This document shows positions 54,115 to 62,774 of a stretch of 64,000 nt of DNA, piece after piece; positions within the stretch are counted from its first letter, which is position 1; the number at the start of each line of letters is the position of its first letter. Position numbers and translations under genes: made by a program. Below the pieces are notes generated by a model that ran no database searches, was not told the DNA's origin, and worked only from the letters and a program-made list of their open reading frames with translations. This stretch comes from Anaerolinea thermophila (lineage in GTDB: Bacteria; Chloroflexota; Anaerolineae; Anaerolineales; Anaerolineaceae), in the NCBI RefSeq assembly GCF_020723905.1, contig NZ_DYHZ01000001.1, forward strand, positions 48,501-112,500, given 5' to 3'.

Positions 54115-55338
54115 ATGCCCGAAAAAATTCTTGTGGTGGATGACGATCCATTGATGCGTCTGATGGTCGTCAAGACCCTTTCGACAGAAGGTTTTGAATT
54201 TCTGGAAGCCGAAAACGGGGTACAGGCAGTGGAAAAAGCCATCAGCCACCAACCCGATCTCATCATCATGGACGTTAACATGCCAGAACTGGACGGGTAC
54301 GAAGCCTGTCAACGCATCCGCTCCAATCCCGTCACCGCGGCAATTCCGGTCATTCTGGTCACTTCCCTTTCCACCGTTGAAGACAAGATCAAAGGATTTG
54401 ATTCCGGCGCTGACGATTACATTCCCAAGCCGTTTGATCCCAAGGAACTGACCGTACGGGTGAATGTTCTGCTCCGCCGCATTGCCCGCATTAAAGCCAC
54501 AATCAAAGCACCTGAACCACAACTGGGTAAAGTCATTGCCTTCTTCTCATTAAGGGGAGGTACAGGCACAACGTTGATGGCAACCAACACAGCCATTGCG
54601 CTTTCACGACTGTGGGGGATGTCCACGGTGCTGGTGGACCTGGTGCTGGCATGTGGTCAGTGCGCTTTGATGATGAATATCCCTCCGCGCAACTCCTGGG
54701 CAGATCTGGCGCGTATTCCGAATGAGGAAATTGATATTGATGTGATCCGGAATGTGCTCCGCCCGCACGATAGCGGAGCCGTGGTACTGGTAGCCCCCAA
54801 TCACCCTGAGGAAGGGGAATTGATTGATGGTCCCAAAGTGACCCATGTGCTGAACCTCCTAAAACAGGAATATCCTTATGTCATTCTGGATCTACCCCAT
54901 GAGTTTTGCGATAAAACCCTTGCCGGTCTGGACGCTGCAGATGAAATCTGGCTTTTGATGGCACCGGAGTTAGCCTCGGTGCGTGCCACCCTGCTGGCAA
55001 TGGAGACCTTCCAGATGTTGAATTACCCTCTGGATCGGGTGCGCCTGATGCTCAACTGGACCTTTGAACGGCATGGGCTGGCACGGAAAGCCATTGAAAA
55101 GACACTGAAGCGTGAAATTGATGTGGTCATTCCATATGCATCTGAACCTCTGGTCAAATCCATCAATCTGGGCATTCCCGCTGTGCTGGACGAGGCAAAT
55201 CCACCTCTGGTTGCCATCTTTGAAAACCTGGCATATTTACTGAGCCGGGAAGACCACAAAAAGACCCCACCTGCAAATCCCACGCCAACCTATCAGCGGG
55301 TGATGGAATATCTCGCGGAGAAGAACAGCCATGGATAA
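54115..55338 (+). CDS. Receiver-TadZ/CpaE-type ATPase
   Basis: 407 residues. N-terminal receiver with complete active site (LVVDDD, Asp 53 in IIMDVNMPE, LVTSLST, YIPKPFD). Then a MinD/ParA-like ATPase fold (VIAFFSLRGGTGTTLMAT), in which both lysines of the deviant Walker A are replaced, as in atypical TadZ proteins. TadZ/CpaE localise Tad pilus assembly at the cell pole. It overlaps the second pilin-fusion gene by 8 bases, linking it to that protein. No TadA/B/C genes are in the window. Confidence 0.83.
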   Translation: MPEKILVVDDDPLMRLMVVKTLSTEGFEFLEAENGVQAVEKAISHQPDLIIMDVNMPELDGYEACQRIRSNPVTAAIPVILVTSLSTVEDKIKGFDSGADDYIPKPFDPKELTVRVNVLLRRIARIKATIKAPEPQLGKVIAFFSLRGGTGTTLMATNTAIALSRLWGMSTVLVDLVLACGQCALMMNIPPRNSWADLARIPNEEIDIDVIRNVLRPHDSGAVVLVAPNHPEEGELIDGPKVTHVLNLLKQEYPYVILDLPHEFCDKTLAGLDAADEIWLLMAPELASVRATLLAMETFQMLNYPLDRVRLMLNWTFERHGLARKAIEKTLKREIDVVIPYASEPLVKSINLGIPAVLDEANPPLVAIFENLAYLLSREDHKKTPPANPTPTYQRVMEYLAEKNSHG

Positions 55339-56011
55339 AAACAAATTACGAGAACAGGGACAGGGAATTGTCGAATATGCTCTGTTTGTGGCACTTTTGC
55401 TGGCAACCATTTTCCTCAGTTTGCAAATGCTGGGAATCAGCCTGCGGGATGCCTTTACCATGGTGTACTGCGGAATCAGCCGTTCCAGTGCCTGCCAGTC
55501 GCTGTTCAGCGATGATTTCAACAATCTGAATGCCTGGACCATCGTGAGGGGAATCTGGAAGACGGAAAATGGGAAATTGCTCGCCGGACCGGGGGAAGGA
55601 CGTATTTTCCGTGAATTGTCTCAGAAAGATTATGTCATTTCGTTGAACGGCGCGCAGTTGTTTCAGGGAAATGGTTACGGCATCTTCTTCCGCGCCACCA
55701 ATCCCGGCGCAGTCAATGGATATTCCTTCCAGTACGACCCGGGGTACGGCGGGTTTATTTTCCGTAAATGGGTCAATGGAAACGAAATCAGCCCGCCGTT
55801 TGCGATTGCCAGAGCGCCCTCTTTTGACTGGTACAGCAAGGCGCGTAACGTGCAGGTGGTTGTTCAGGGCGACACCTATATTGCCTACGTAGATGGGGTG
55901 AAAGTACTGGAAGCCCGTGACAGCACCTATCTGGAAGGGGGCATGGGATTGCGCACCTGGGACAATTCCACAATCAGTGTCGATCAGGTCACAGTGAATT
56001 CTGTGAAATAG
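55331..56011 (+). CDS. Flp-type pilin fused to LamG-like domain, copy 2
   Basis: 226 residues. N-terminus with GQGIVEYALFVALLLATIF, again Glu +5 and Tyr +6 after the predicted cleavage Gly. The C-terminal domain (NGYGIFFRATNPG, GYSFQYDPGYGGFIFRKW, VQGDTYIAYVDGVKVL, STYLEGGMGLRTWDNS) aligns by eye with copy 1 at 53022 and with the lipoprotein at 18550. The ATG overlaps the TadZ-like stop by 8 bases, so the two are translated together. Likely a decorated pilin subunit assembled with TadZ help; the ligand of the domain is unknown. Confidence 0.77.
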   Translation: MDKNKLREQGQGIVEYALFVALLLATIFLSLQMLGISLRDAFTMVYCGISRSSACQSLFSDDFNNLNAWTIVRGIWKTENGKLLAGPGEGRIFRELSQKDYVISLNGAQLFQGNGYGIFFRATNPGAVNGYSFQYDPGYGGFIFRKWVNGNEISPPFAIARAPSFDWYSKARNVQVVVQGDTYIAYVDGVKVLEARDSTYLEGGMGLRTWDNSTISVDQVTVNSVK

Positions 56012-56028
56012 GTTGAGAGGAGCACATT

Positions 56029-56466
56029 ATGCCGCAGGAACAATCACCTTCTCTGGAAGAATACCGGAAGGGTTTGCCCTCAGAAAAGAAAGAACTTTCT
56101 ACCGCCGGGAAAAAGCGCTTTCGCCTGGTACTGGTCCTCATGATTGTGCTGGTTGCCGCGCTGGGACTTGCCAATTTTCTTCAGAGTCCCACAGCAAAAA
56201 TACTTGCCGGGACCGGCACCGTCCAGGGAATCGTGGTCAACAAAGAAGGAAAGCCCTTAAACGCCGACATTTTCATTACCGGCACACAGTGGCAAACCAG
56301 TACCAATCCCAATGGCGAATTTGAACTGAACCTTCCTGCAGGAAATTATTCTCTTGTAGTCGCACGGAATGGCATGGGGAACGAATATCCGATTACCGTA
56401 CAGCGAGGAAAAGTGCAAAATTTAGGGAAAATTGTTCTGGTTTCTACTCCCAGCCCTGGAGATTAA
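56029..56466 (+). CDS. Membrane protein with carboxypeptidase-regulatory-like domain, copy 2
   Basis: 145 residues. Cytosolic motif SPSLEEYRKGLPSEK, near-identical in pattern to copy 1 at 52544, a membrane helix (FRLVLVLMIVLVAALGLANF) and a beta-sandwich (GTVQGIVVNKEGKPLNADI, TNPNGEFELNLPAGNYSLVV). GAGAGGAG lies before the ATG, 17 bases after the pilin-fusion stop. The conserved cytosolic motif in both copies suggests binding to a common cytosolic partner. Confidence 0.75.
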   Translation: MPQEQSPSLEEYRKGLPSEKKELSTAGKKRFRLVLVLMIVLVAALGLANFLQSPTAKILAGTGTVQGIVVNKEGKPLNADIFITGTQWQTSTNPNGEFELNLPAGNYSLVVARNGMGNEYPITVQRGKVQNLGKIVLVSTPSPGD

Positions 56467-56470
56467 GAAT

Positions 56471-56824
56471 CTAAGAAGCATCCTGCTGAAGAATTTGTTC
56501 TAATTCTGCTTTTGCAGTCACAAAAGCCTTGCGGAGCAAAGGAATTTTCTCAGGAGCACCGCTCAGATCACCGTTCCTGCCCATTATTTCCAGGTCTGCC
56601 GCCAGTTGAGACACTTCATCTGCTCCTACAGAGGCACTGTTGCCTTTCAGTGTGTGCGCCACCCGGATAAACTGGCTGATATCCTGCTGTTGACAGTAAC
56701 GCTCGAGGTCATTCAGCATTCCCTCCGCTCCCTGAAGATAACGCACAATAACCTCACGAACAAAGGAATCCCCTTCCGTTCCAAAAAACTTGCGCAACTT
56801 TTCTAACGGTGCAGGATTAATCAT
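56471..56824 (-). CDS. Histidine phosphotransfer (HPt) protein
   Basis: 117 residues, four-helix HPt fold with phospho-accepting His 57 in HTLKGNSASVGA. It shuttles phosphate between receivers and histidine kinases. It is convergent with the pilin locus by 4 bases; no hybrid kinase lies beside it. The intact receiver of the TadZ-like protein is a possible partner, which is inference from proximity. Confidence 0.85.
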   Translation of the reverse strand: MINPAPLEKLRKFFGTEGDSFVREVIVRYLQGAEGMLNDLERYCQQQDISQFIRVAHTLKGNSASVGADEVSQLAADLEIMGRNGDLSGAPEKIPLLRKAFVTAKAELEQILQQDAS

Positions 56825-56979
56825 TGCTTCCCTGTTTTCTAAGGTTTCCTTTAACCCTTAGTCTATCACAGAATAAATTCCAACGGACCTAATCCATTAT
56901 AATATTCAAAAAACGGTATCTTTTTTAACGGAATTGCATCAAAAAGATAAAATTCAATAAAAGGAGTGTTCCCAAAACT

Positions 56980-58071
56980 ATGCCCACATCCCAACCCCGT
57001 CAAGAAATTTTACGCACGCTGCATCCTGGCTGGTTTGGTGCCGTCATGGGCACTGCGATTGTCGCCACGATTTTATCCCTCAATCCAGGAAATTTACCTG
57101 GATTCAAACCCGTCCTGCAAGCGGGTGCAATCGGGTTTCATGTTTTTGCTCTGCTGGCAATGACAGGGCTGTTGATTCCCACGGTGATTCGCTGGTTCAG
57201 GTTTCCTAAAGAGAGTGTACAGGATATCATCCACCCGGTCTTTGGAGCCATGTTTGCCACCCTGCCCGCGGCTTTGCTGGTGTTAGCCAGCACAACCGCA
57301 AGCGTAGGGAAATTATGGCTTTCCCCATCCTTAACAAATCTTCTGTTGATGATTCTTTCCGTGACGGGCACATTGCTGGGTTTTGCAATCAGTATCCTGT
57401 TCACCTATGCCCTGTTCCTGAATACAGAAGTGCGTAAAGAACATGCCAACGGAGCCTGGTTCATCCCGCCAGTGGTAAACATCATCATCCCTCTGGCGTT
57501 GCTTGCGCTGATTCCACTGGTGCCGGAGGCCTGGAGGAGTTCAGTGTTCGCCCTTTCTGTTGCCTTCTGGGGAGCAGGGTTTTTCCTGTTTCTCATGGTA
57601 GCAGCAGTTCTGTATGAACGACTGATCTTCCATGCACTTCCCCCCGCCGGAATGATTCCTTCCCTGTGGATCGGGCTCGGTCCCATCGGTGTGGGCGGCC
57701 TGGTGCTTTTGCGTCTGGTTCAAACAGGTGCTGCCTTTCTCAACGAATCCACCCCCATTCTGATGCAGGGCGCTACCATGGCGGCTCTATCACTCTGGGG
57801 TTTAGGTATCTGGTGGCTTGGGGTGCTGATCCTGGTTACCACCCGGGTAGAAAAGAACGGGGGAATTCCTTACAGTCCCGGCTGGTGGGGGTACGTCTTC
57901 CCGGGCGGGGCTTTTACCGCATTAACGCTTTCGCTCGCACGTACACTGAACTCTTCATTCTTTGAAATCGTGGGGGCTCTATTTACCCTTGGTTTGCTGT
58001 TCCTGTGGATAAGAGTGTTCTGGAATACCCTGAAAGCCGTCCAAAACGGGATGGCATGGAAAAGAGGATAA
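56980..58071 (+). CDS. SLAC1/TDT-family anion channel or transporter
   Basis: 363 residues with ten hydrophobic segments in the pattern of the TehA/SLAC1 family, beginning LHPGWFGAVMGTAIVATIL. Relatives conduct anions or export tellurite-type and dicarboxylate substrates. The conserved Phe gate is not identifiable with certainty. AAAGGAG precedes the ATG. It stands alone between the HPt gene and a terminator. Confidence 0.82.
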   Translation: MPTSQPRQEILRTLHPGWFGAVMGTAIVATILSLNPGNLPGFKPVLQAGAIGFHVFALLAMTGLLIPTVIRWFRFPKESVQDIIHPVFGAMFATLPAALLVLASTTASVGKLWLSPSLTNLLLMILSVTGTLLGFAISILFTYALFLNTEVRKEHANGAWFIPPVVNIIIPLALLALIPLVPEAWRSSVFALSVAFWGAGFFLFLMVAAVLYERLIFHALPPAGMIPSLWIGLGPIGVGGLVLLRLVQTGAAFLNESTPILMQGATMAALSLWGLGIWWLGVLILVTTRVEKNGGIPYSPGWWGYVFPGGAFTALTLSLARTLNSSFFEIVGALFTLGLLFLWIRVFWNTLKAVQNGMAWKRG

Positions 58072-58076
58072 CCCGG

Positions 58077-58103
58077 CAACCCCTGCCCCAAAAGCAGGGG
58101 TTG
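58077..58103 (+). terminator. Intrinsic terminator of the SLAC1-like gene
   Basis: Perfect 10-base stem CAACCCCTGC / GCAGGGGTTG with a 7-base loop followed by TTT. The rest of the 257-base gap to the next gene is AT-rich with no coding frame seen. Confidence 0.85.
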
Positions 58104-58272
58104 TTTAAAAAAAATCACTCCCTTTTCACTTCTCATTTACAGTAAATTAGATGATAATCAATCTGTTCTCTCTACTGGTCCCCCTTTCAGAGAATTAAAG
58201 ACAAGATATATCACCTCTGCTCCAGGTAGAAAGGAGATGTTCATTTCTTTTCTATTACAAATTGTTAAATTT

Positions 58273-58302
58273 TTGCGTAAATTTATTCTAATAAGGTAAA
58301 AT
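58273..58302 (+). promoter_or_regulatory. Candidate promoter of the second HtrA-like gene
   Basis: TTGCGT and TAAAAT with an 18-base spacer. The predicted leader of about 20 bases contains AAGGAG before the ATG at 58329. Confidence 0.45.
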
Positions 58303-58328
58303 AAATAGTAATACCCAAGGAGAAAAAC

Positions 58329-59924
58329 ATGAAATCGTTCCGTTTGCTTGCTGTTGTTGTGATATTCGGGTTATTGCTAGGCGCGTGTACTCCCTCAGCG
58401 CCCCAAACGCCTCAGGAAACTGTCCCACCCGCTACCCCAAAGCCCATCGAACCCACTGCCACTTCTGTGCCAGAAGGATTGGTGTCCAGCGTAGAAGATG
58501 TGCGTAAAGCCACCATTCAAATCGAAGCCCAGGGCACGTTCATGGATCCGGAATTTGGCACACTGTACAATGTGGCTGGACGCGGTAGCGGCTTTATCAT
58601 TGACCCTTCCGGCATCGCTGTCACCAACAATCACGTTGTGACCGGTGCGGCGTTGTTAAAGGTTTTCGTGGCTGGTGAAAGTAAACCCAGAAACGCCAAG
58701 GTACTGGGGGTGTCAGAATGCTGGGACCTGGCAGTGATTGATATCGAAGGGGACGGCTATCCCTACATGGAATTTCACAAAGGGGATGTCAATCCGGGGT
58801 TGGAAGTATATGCGGCAGGTTTTCCGCTGGGTGATCCTGAATACACCCTGACCAAAGGGATTGTCTCCAAAGCCAGAGCCAGCGGCGAAGTTTCCTGGGC
58901 ATCGGTGGATTCGGTCATTGAACACGATGCCCGCATCCGCCCGGGAAACTCTGGAGGACCGCTGGTGAATGCTGAGGGGAAAGTGGTAGGCATAAACTAT
59001 GCAGGCAATGACCGGTATGACTATAACTTTGCCATCAAAGGACAGGATGCTCTTTCGGTGATCGAGACCTTGCGCTCGGGTAAGGATTTTGAATCCATCG
59101 GCATCAATGGACAGGCGGTGGTCTCCGAAGATGGCAGTATCAGCGGTATCTGGGTGGCTTCTGTCAAATCCGGATCTCCTGCAGATAAAGCGGGACTGCA
59201 ACCCGGTGATATCCTGACCCGTATGGAAGGGCTGATTCTGGCAACCGACGGTACCTACTCGGATTACTGCGACATCCTCCGCAGCCATCAGCCGGAGGAT
59301 ACGCTTTCGATTGAGGTCTTGCGGTTTTCCACGGGTGAGGTGTTAGCCGGACAATTAAACGGACGGGCACTGGAAACCAGTTTCTCATTTGCCAATACCC
59401 TGGAAGATGATGTATCTGGACAAGGCGGCAGTTATGACCAGTTCGTCACCGTTACCGACAATTACAGCGCCATTCAGGTCAACATTCCCAGCGCGTGGAG
59501 CGAAGTGGACGGCTCACCATGGATTTCTGATGGAGATGTGATCGGCGCTTCCATCACCGCTGCAGCAAACCTGGATGCATTCAACAATTCTTTTGATGAA
59601 TCCGGGGTTTTCTTTGGTGTTTCGGATGACATTGCCAAACTGGGTGGATACATTCAATTGCTCGATGTCTATCGCGGTTCGTTTAAATCCAGTTGCGAGT
59701 ACGGTGGACGCTACGATTATAAAGACAGTGCATATGAAGGCGCTTATGATGTCTTCAAGAAATGCAACGGCTCCCAAAATGTACTGGTTGTGCTTTCTGC
59801 ACGTCCGCAGCAATACAAGACGTCCATGCTGATCACCGTAATGGTCAACATGACCAATGATCAGGACGCCGCTGCCTTCGACGAAATTCTACGTACATTT
59901 GATGTCATTGGGCCACTTCCATAA
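58329..59924 (+). CDS. Trypsin-like serine protease lipoprotein with PDZ domain
   Basis: 531 residues. Lipobox LLGACT near residue 20, then a Pro/Thr linker. Trypsin-like domain with intact triad: VTNNHVV (His), CWDLAVID (Asp), RPGNSGGPL (Ser). One PDZ domain (SGSPADKAGLQPGDILTRM), followed by a domain of about 170 residues with four Cys (SSCEYGGRYDY, FKKCNGS) that I do not recognise. It differs from the HtrA at 22348 in having one PDZ and this extra domain. Likely an envelope protease. Confidence 0.9.
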   Translation: MKSFRLLAVVVIFGLLLGACTPSAPQTPQETVPPATPKPIEPTATSVPEGLVSSVEDVRKATIQIEAQGTFMDPEFGTLYNVAGRGSGFIIDPSGIAVTNNHVVTGAALLKVFVAGESKPRNAKVLGVSECWDLAVIDIEGDGYPYMEFHKGDVNPGLEVYAAGFPLGDPEYTLTKGIVSKARASGEVSWASVDSVIEHDARIRPGNSGGPLVNAEGKVVGINYAGNDRYDYNFAIKGQDALSVIETLRSGKDFESIGINGQAVVSEDGSISGIWVASVKSGSPADKAGLQPGDILTRMEGLILATDGTYSDYCDILRSHQPEDTLSIEVLRFSTGEVLAGQLNGRALETSFSFANTLEDDVSGQGGSYDQFVTVTDNYSAIQVNIPSAWSEVDGSPWISDGDVIGASITAAANLDAFNNSFDESGVFFGVSDDIAKLGGYIQLLDVYRGSFKSSCEYGGRYDYKDSAYEGAYDVFKKCNGSQNVLVVLSARPQQYKTSMLITVMVNMTNDQDAAAFDEILRTFDVIGPLP

Positions 59925-59943
59925 CTTCATGGAAAAGGTCGTT

Positions 59944-59974
59944 CAAAAAGCCGGGGCTGGCCTCCGGCTTTTTG
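59944..59974 (+). terminator. Intrinsic terminator of the second HtrA-like gene
   Basis: Perfect stem CAAAAAGCCGG / CCGGCTTTTTG with a 9-base loop; the right arm ends in TTTTT. Confidence 0.9.
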
Positions 59975-60032
59975 ATTCCCGTAAATATGACATAATGAAG
60001 CATCTCAACTTCTTGATGGAGGAAAACGCTCC

Positions 60033-62774
60033 ATGACAGCGGTATTTCCAACCCAAATCTCCTTTTTCGATCCCCGGGCAACCCTTCTGGAGATAAGCGG
60101 AGGGAAGGGGGCGAATCTGGCAAAACTGGCACAGGCAGGATTACCTGTGCCCTCCGGGATTATCCTGACTACCGCAGCCTACCGGCAGTTTGTTACCGCC
60201 AATCAACTCGAAGAGTTTATTCGGAACACTCTCAGCGCACTCGCCAGCCCTGTGCTGGAGGATCTGGAACGGGTCTCAAACGCTATCCGGGATGGATTCC
60301 GGCAAGGTCGTTTTCCCTCCAGTTTAGCAGCAGAGTTGATGGCATGGTATCGGCAAATGAGCCAACCACCGGTTGCCGTACGCTCTTCTGCCACCACAGA
60401 AGATTTACCCGATCTGTCCTTTGCCGGTCAGCAGGACACGTTTTTGAATGTTTTGGGCGAAACCGCGCTTCTGGAAGCAGTGGTGGATTGCTGGAGCAGT
60501 CTGTGGACGGCGCGCGCCATAGGTTACCGCATGCGCAATCAACTTCATCAAGACAATCTGGCACTGGCAGTGGTGATCCAACCTATGGTTGAGAGCGAAG
60601 TCTCCGGCGTGATGTTCACCGCCAATCCGCTGACCGGTCTCCGGCGCGAGGTGGTGATCAACGCCATTTTTGGGCTGGGCGAAGCCCTAGTCTCCGGGCG
60701 CAGTGAACCGGACGAGTATGTCGTTCGCTGGATGGCAAACCCCTCTATTCATTCCAAGCGGATAGGCGCTAAAGCACTGACATTGACAGGTTCACAGGAA
60801 GGCGGCTTAAGAGAAGAAATTGCTGAACGTTCCAATCACCCGGCATTAACGGATATACAGGTCCTTACCCTGGCAGAGATGGGTAAACGCATCGAATCAT
60901 TGTATGGCTTCCCTCAGGATATCGAATGGGCAATCCAGAACGACCAGGTTTTCATTCTCCAGTCGCGTCCCATTACCTCCCTGTATCCCCTCCCTGAAAA
61001 CCTGCCCGAAGATCCTCTGCACATTCTCTTTTCACTGGGTGCAGTTCAGGGAATGCTTGACCCCATTACACCGCTGGGCAGAGATACGTTTACGATGCTT
61101 CTTATTTCCGGAGCCCGATTATTCGGCTATCGCCTTACCCCCAAAAGCCAGCAGGGGCTTTTTACGGCTGGGGAGCGCCTCTGGGTAAACATCACCCCCA
61201 TGGTGCGCGTTCCATTTGGAAGGAAAGCACTTCACGGCATGCTGGGTATGGTTGAGCCTTCTACCCAGAAACTTCTCGATCTTCTTTTTCAGGAACAGGG
61301 ACTGCAATCCCCCCATCCCGTTGTGCGTCCTATCACCCGCCTGCATCTGGCACGCTTCTTTCTTCCCGTAGGCGCCAATGTTCTGCTCAATTTGATCGCG
61401 CCTCACCTGCGACGCCGGCAGTTAATTTCCACTACAGAGGCGCTTCTTGAAAACCTGGAAAGGCAGTTTCAAGCGGTTGAAGGGTTACCGCCCCAGCAGG
61501 CACTGGAAGCCATCCTGAAAATTGCCTCCGGCTACATAGATAGGTACCTGCCCCGCGTATTTATCAGACTGGTTTCAATGGTTGCTACCGGTGTGGGTTC
61601 GCTAAACCTCATCCGTATCCTCTGCAGGCGAATCCCCGAAGGTGCCGAAGGTCTTTCCCGGGAACAATGGGCTGATATCCCCCTGGAATTGACCCGCAGT
61701 CTTCCCTACAACCCCACAACTGAAATGGATTTGCAGTTGTGGAAAATCGCCCGTCGGGCAAAAGAAGATCCGTCATCGAACCGGGCACTGGAACAGATGT
61801 CTGCCAGCGACCTTGCCAGGGCTTACCGGCAAAACCTTCTTCCCGAAGAGTTCCAGAATTTGATTGACCGGTTCTTGCAGCGTTATGGAAAACGGGGATT
61901 AGCCGAAATTGACCTGGGAAGGGAACGCTGGAAGGAAGACCCTACCCATATCTTTGAAGTTCTGAAAAGTTTCCAGAAAATCAACAACCATGACCTGACT
62001 CCAGAAGAGATTTTTACCAGGGGTGAAGAAAAAGCCCACAATGCCATGAGGATGATTCGGCGCGGTATTGGTTACACCCGGTTGGGCTTTCTTAAGAGAC
62101 CCCTCATTCATTTTCTTGAAAGCCGATTGCGTGCTTTAATGGGGTTGCGGGAATACCCTAAATTTTTTGCTGTGCGCGTGATGGGCACAATCCGCGAGGC
62201 TCTGCTTCATGCAGGCAAGGCATTTGTACTCGATGGATATCTGCATTCCCCTGACGATTTGTTCTTCCTGACCTATGAGGAACTTGCCGAATTTGCCCGT
62301 CAGCCAGAAGACCAGAGATGGGGAGAATGTATCCAGCAACGCCGCCAGGCTTATCAGCGCGAGAAACGGCGCAGACAAATCCCCCGTCTCTTGCTCAGCG
62401 ATGGGCGCGCCTTTTACGAAGGGATTGCCACTACCGAAAGCACCCATACCCGCATTCCGGGCAGTCCGGTTTCTCCGGGTGTGGTGGAAGGCAGGGTGAG
62501 GGTTGTGTTGAACCCTCGGGAAGCCAATCTACAACCCGGCGAAATTCTGGTGTGTCCGGGGACAGATCCGTCCTGGACACCATTGTTCCTCTCTGCCGGC
62601 GGGCTGGTCATGGAAGTCGGTGGGATGATGACGCATGGAGCAGTGGTTGCCCGGGAATACGGCATTCCGGCTGTAGTGGGTGTCAATCAGGCTACCCGGC
62701 GTTTGAAAACCGGTCAGCATATTCGAGTGAACGGCTCCACCGGATGGATTGACCTGCTGGATGAAACACCTTAA
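60033..62774 (+). CDS. PEP-synthase-like dikinase with rifampin-phosphotransferase-like order
   Basis: 913 residues. An N-terminal ATP-grasp domain (SGGKGANLAKLAQAGLPVPS, AVRSSATTEDLPDLSFAG), a long helical middle part (about residues 320-800), and a C-terminal swivelling His domain (CPGTDPSWTPLFLSAGGLVM, MMTHGAVVAREYGIPAV with the phospho-His). The PEP/pyruvate TIM barrel of true PEP synthase is absent. This order is that of rifampin phosphotransferase. It may inactivate a rifamycin-like compound or phosphorylate another small molecule. GGAGG lies upstream. Confidence 0.85.
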   Translation: MTAVFPTQISFFDPRATLLEISGGKGANLAKLAQAGLPVPSGIILTTAAYRQFVTANQLEEFIRNTLSALASPVLEDLERVSNAIRDGFRQGRFPSSLAAELMAWYRQMSQPPVAVRSSATTEDLPDLSFAGQQDTFLNVLGETALLEAVVDCWSSLWTARAIGYRMRNQLHQDNLALAVVIQPMVESEVSGVMFTANPLTGLRREVVINAIFGLGEALVSGRSEPDEYVVRWMANPSIHSKRIGAKALTLTGSQEGGLREEIAERSNHPALTDIQVLTLAEMGKRIESLYGFPQDIEWAIQNDQVFILQSRPITSLYPLPENLPEDPLHILFSLGAVQGMLDPITPLGRDTFTMLLISGARLFGYRLTPKSQQGLFTAGERLWVNITPMVRVPFGRKALHGMLGMVEPSTQKLLDLLFQEQGLQSPHPVVRPITRLHLARFFLPVGANVLLNLIAPHLRRRQLISTTEALLENLERQFQAVEGLPPQQALEAILKIASGYIDRYLPRVFIRLVSMVATGVGSLNLIRILCRRIPEGAEGLSREQWADIPLELTRSLPYNPTTEMDLQLWKIARRAKEDPSSNRALEQMSASDLARAYRQNLLPEEFQNLIDRFLQRYGKRGLAEIDLGRERWKEDPTHIFEVLKSFQKINNHDLTPEEIFTRGEEKAHNAMRMIRRGIGYTRLGFLKRPLIHFLESRLRALMGLREYPKFFAVRVMGTIREALLHAGKAFVLDGYLHSPDDLFFLTYEELAEFARQPEDQRWGECIQQRRQAYQREKRRRQIPRLLLSDGRAFYEGIATTESTHTRIPGSPVSPGVVEGRVRVVLNPREANLQPGEILVCPGTDPSWTPLFLSAGGLVMEVGGMMTHGAVVAREYGIPAVVGVNQATRRLKTGQHIRVNGSTGWIDLLDETP

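Noticed and set aside
60033..62774. Annotation as ppsA (PEP synthase)
   Set aside because: The C-terminal PEP/pyruvate barrel is missing and the phospho-His domain is at the end of the protein, so the gene symbol is not justified.
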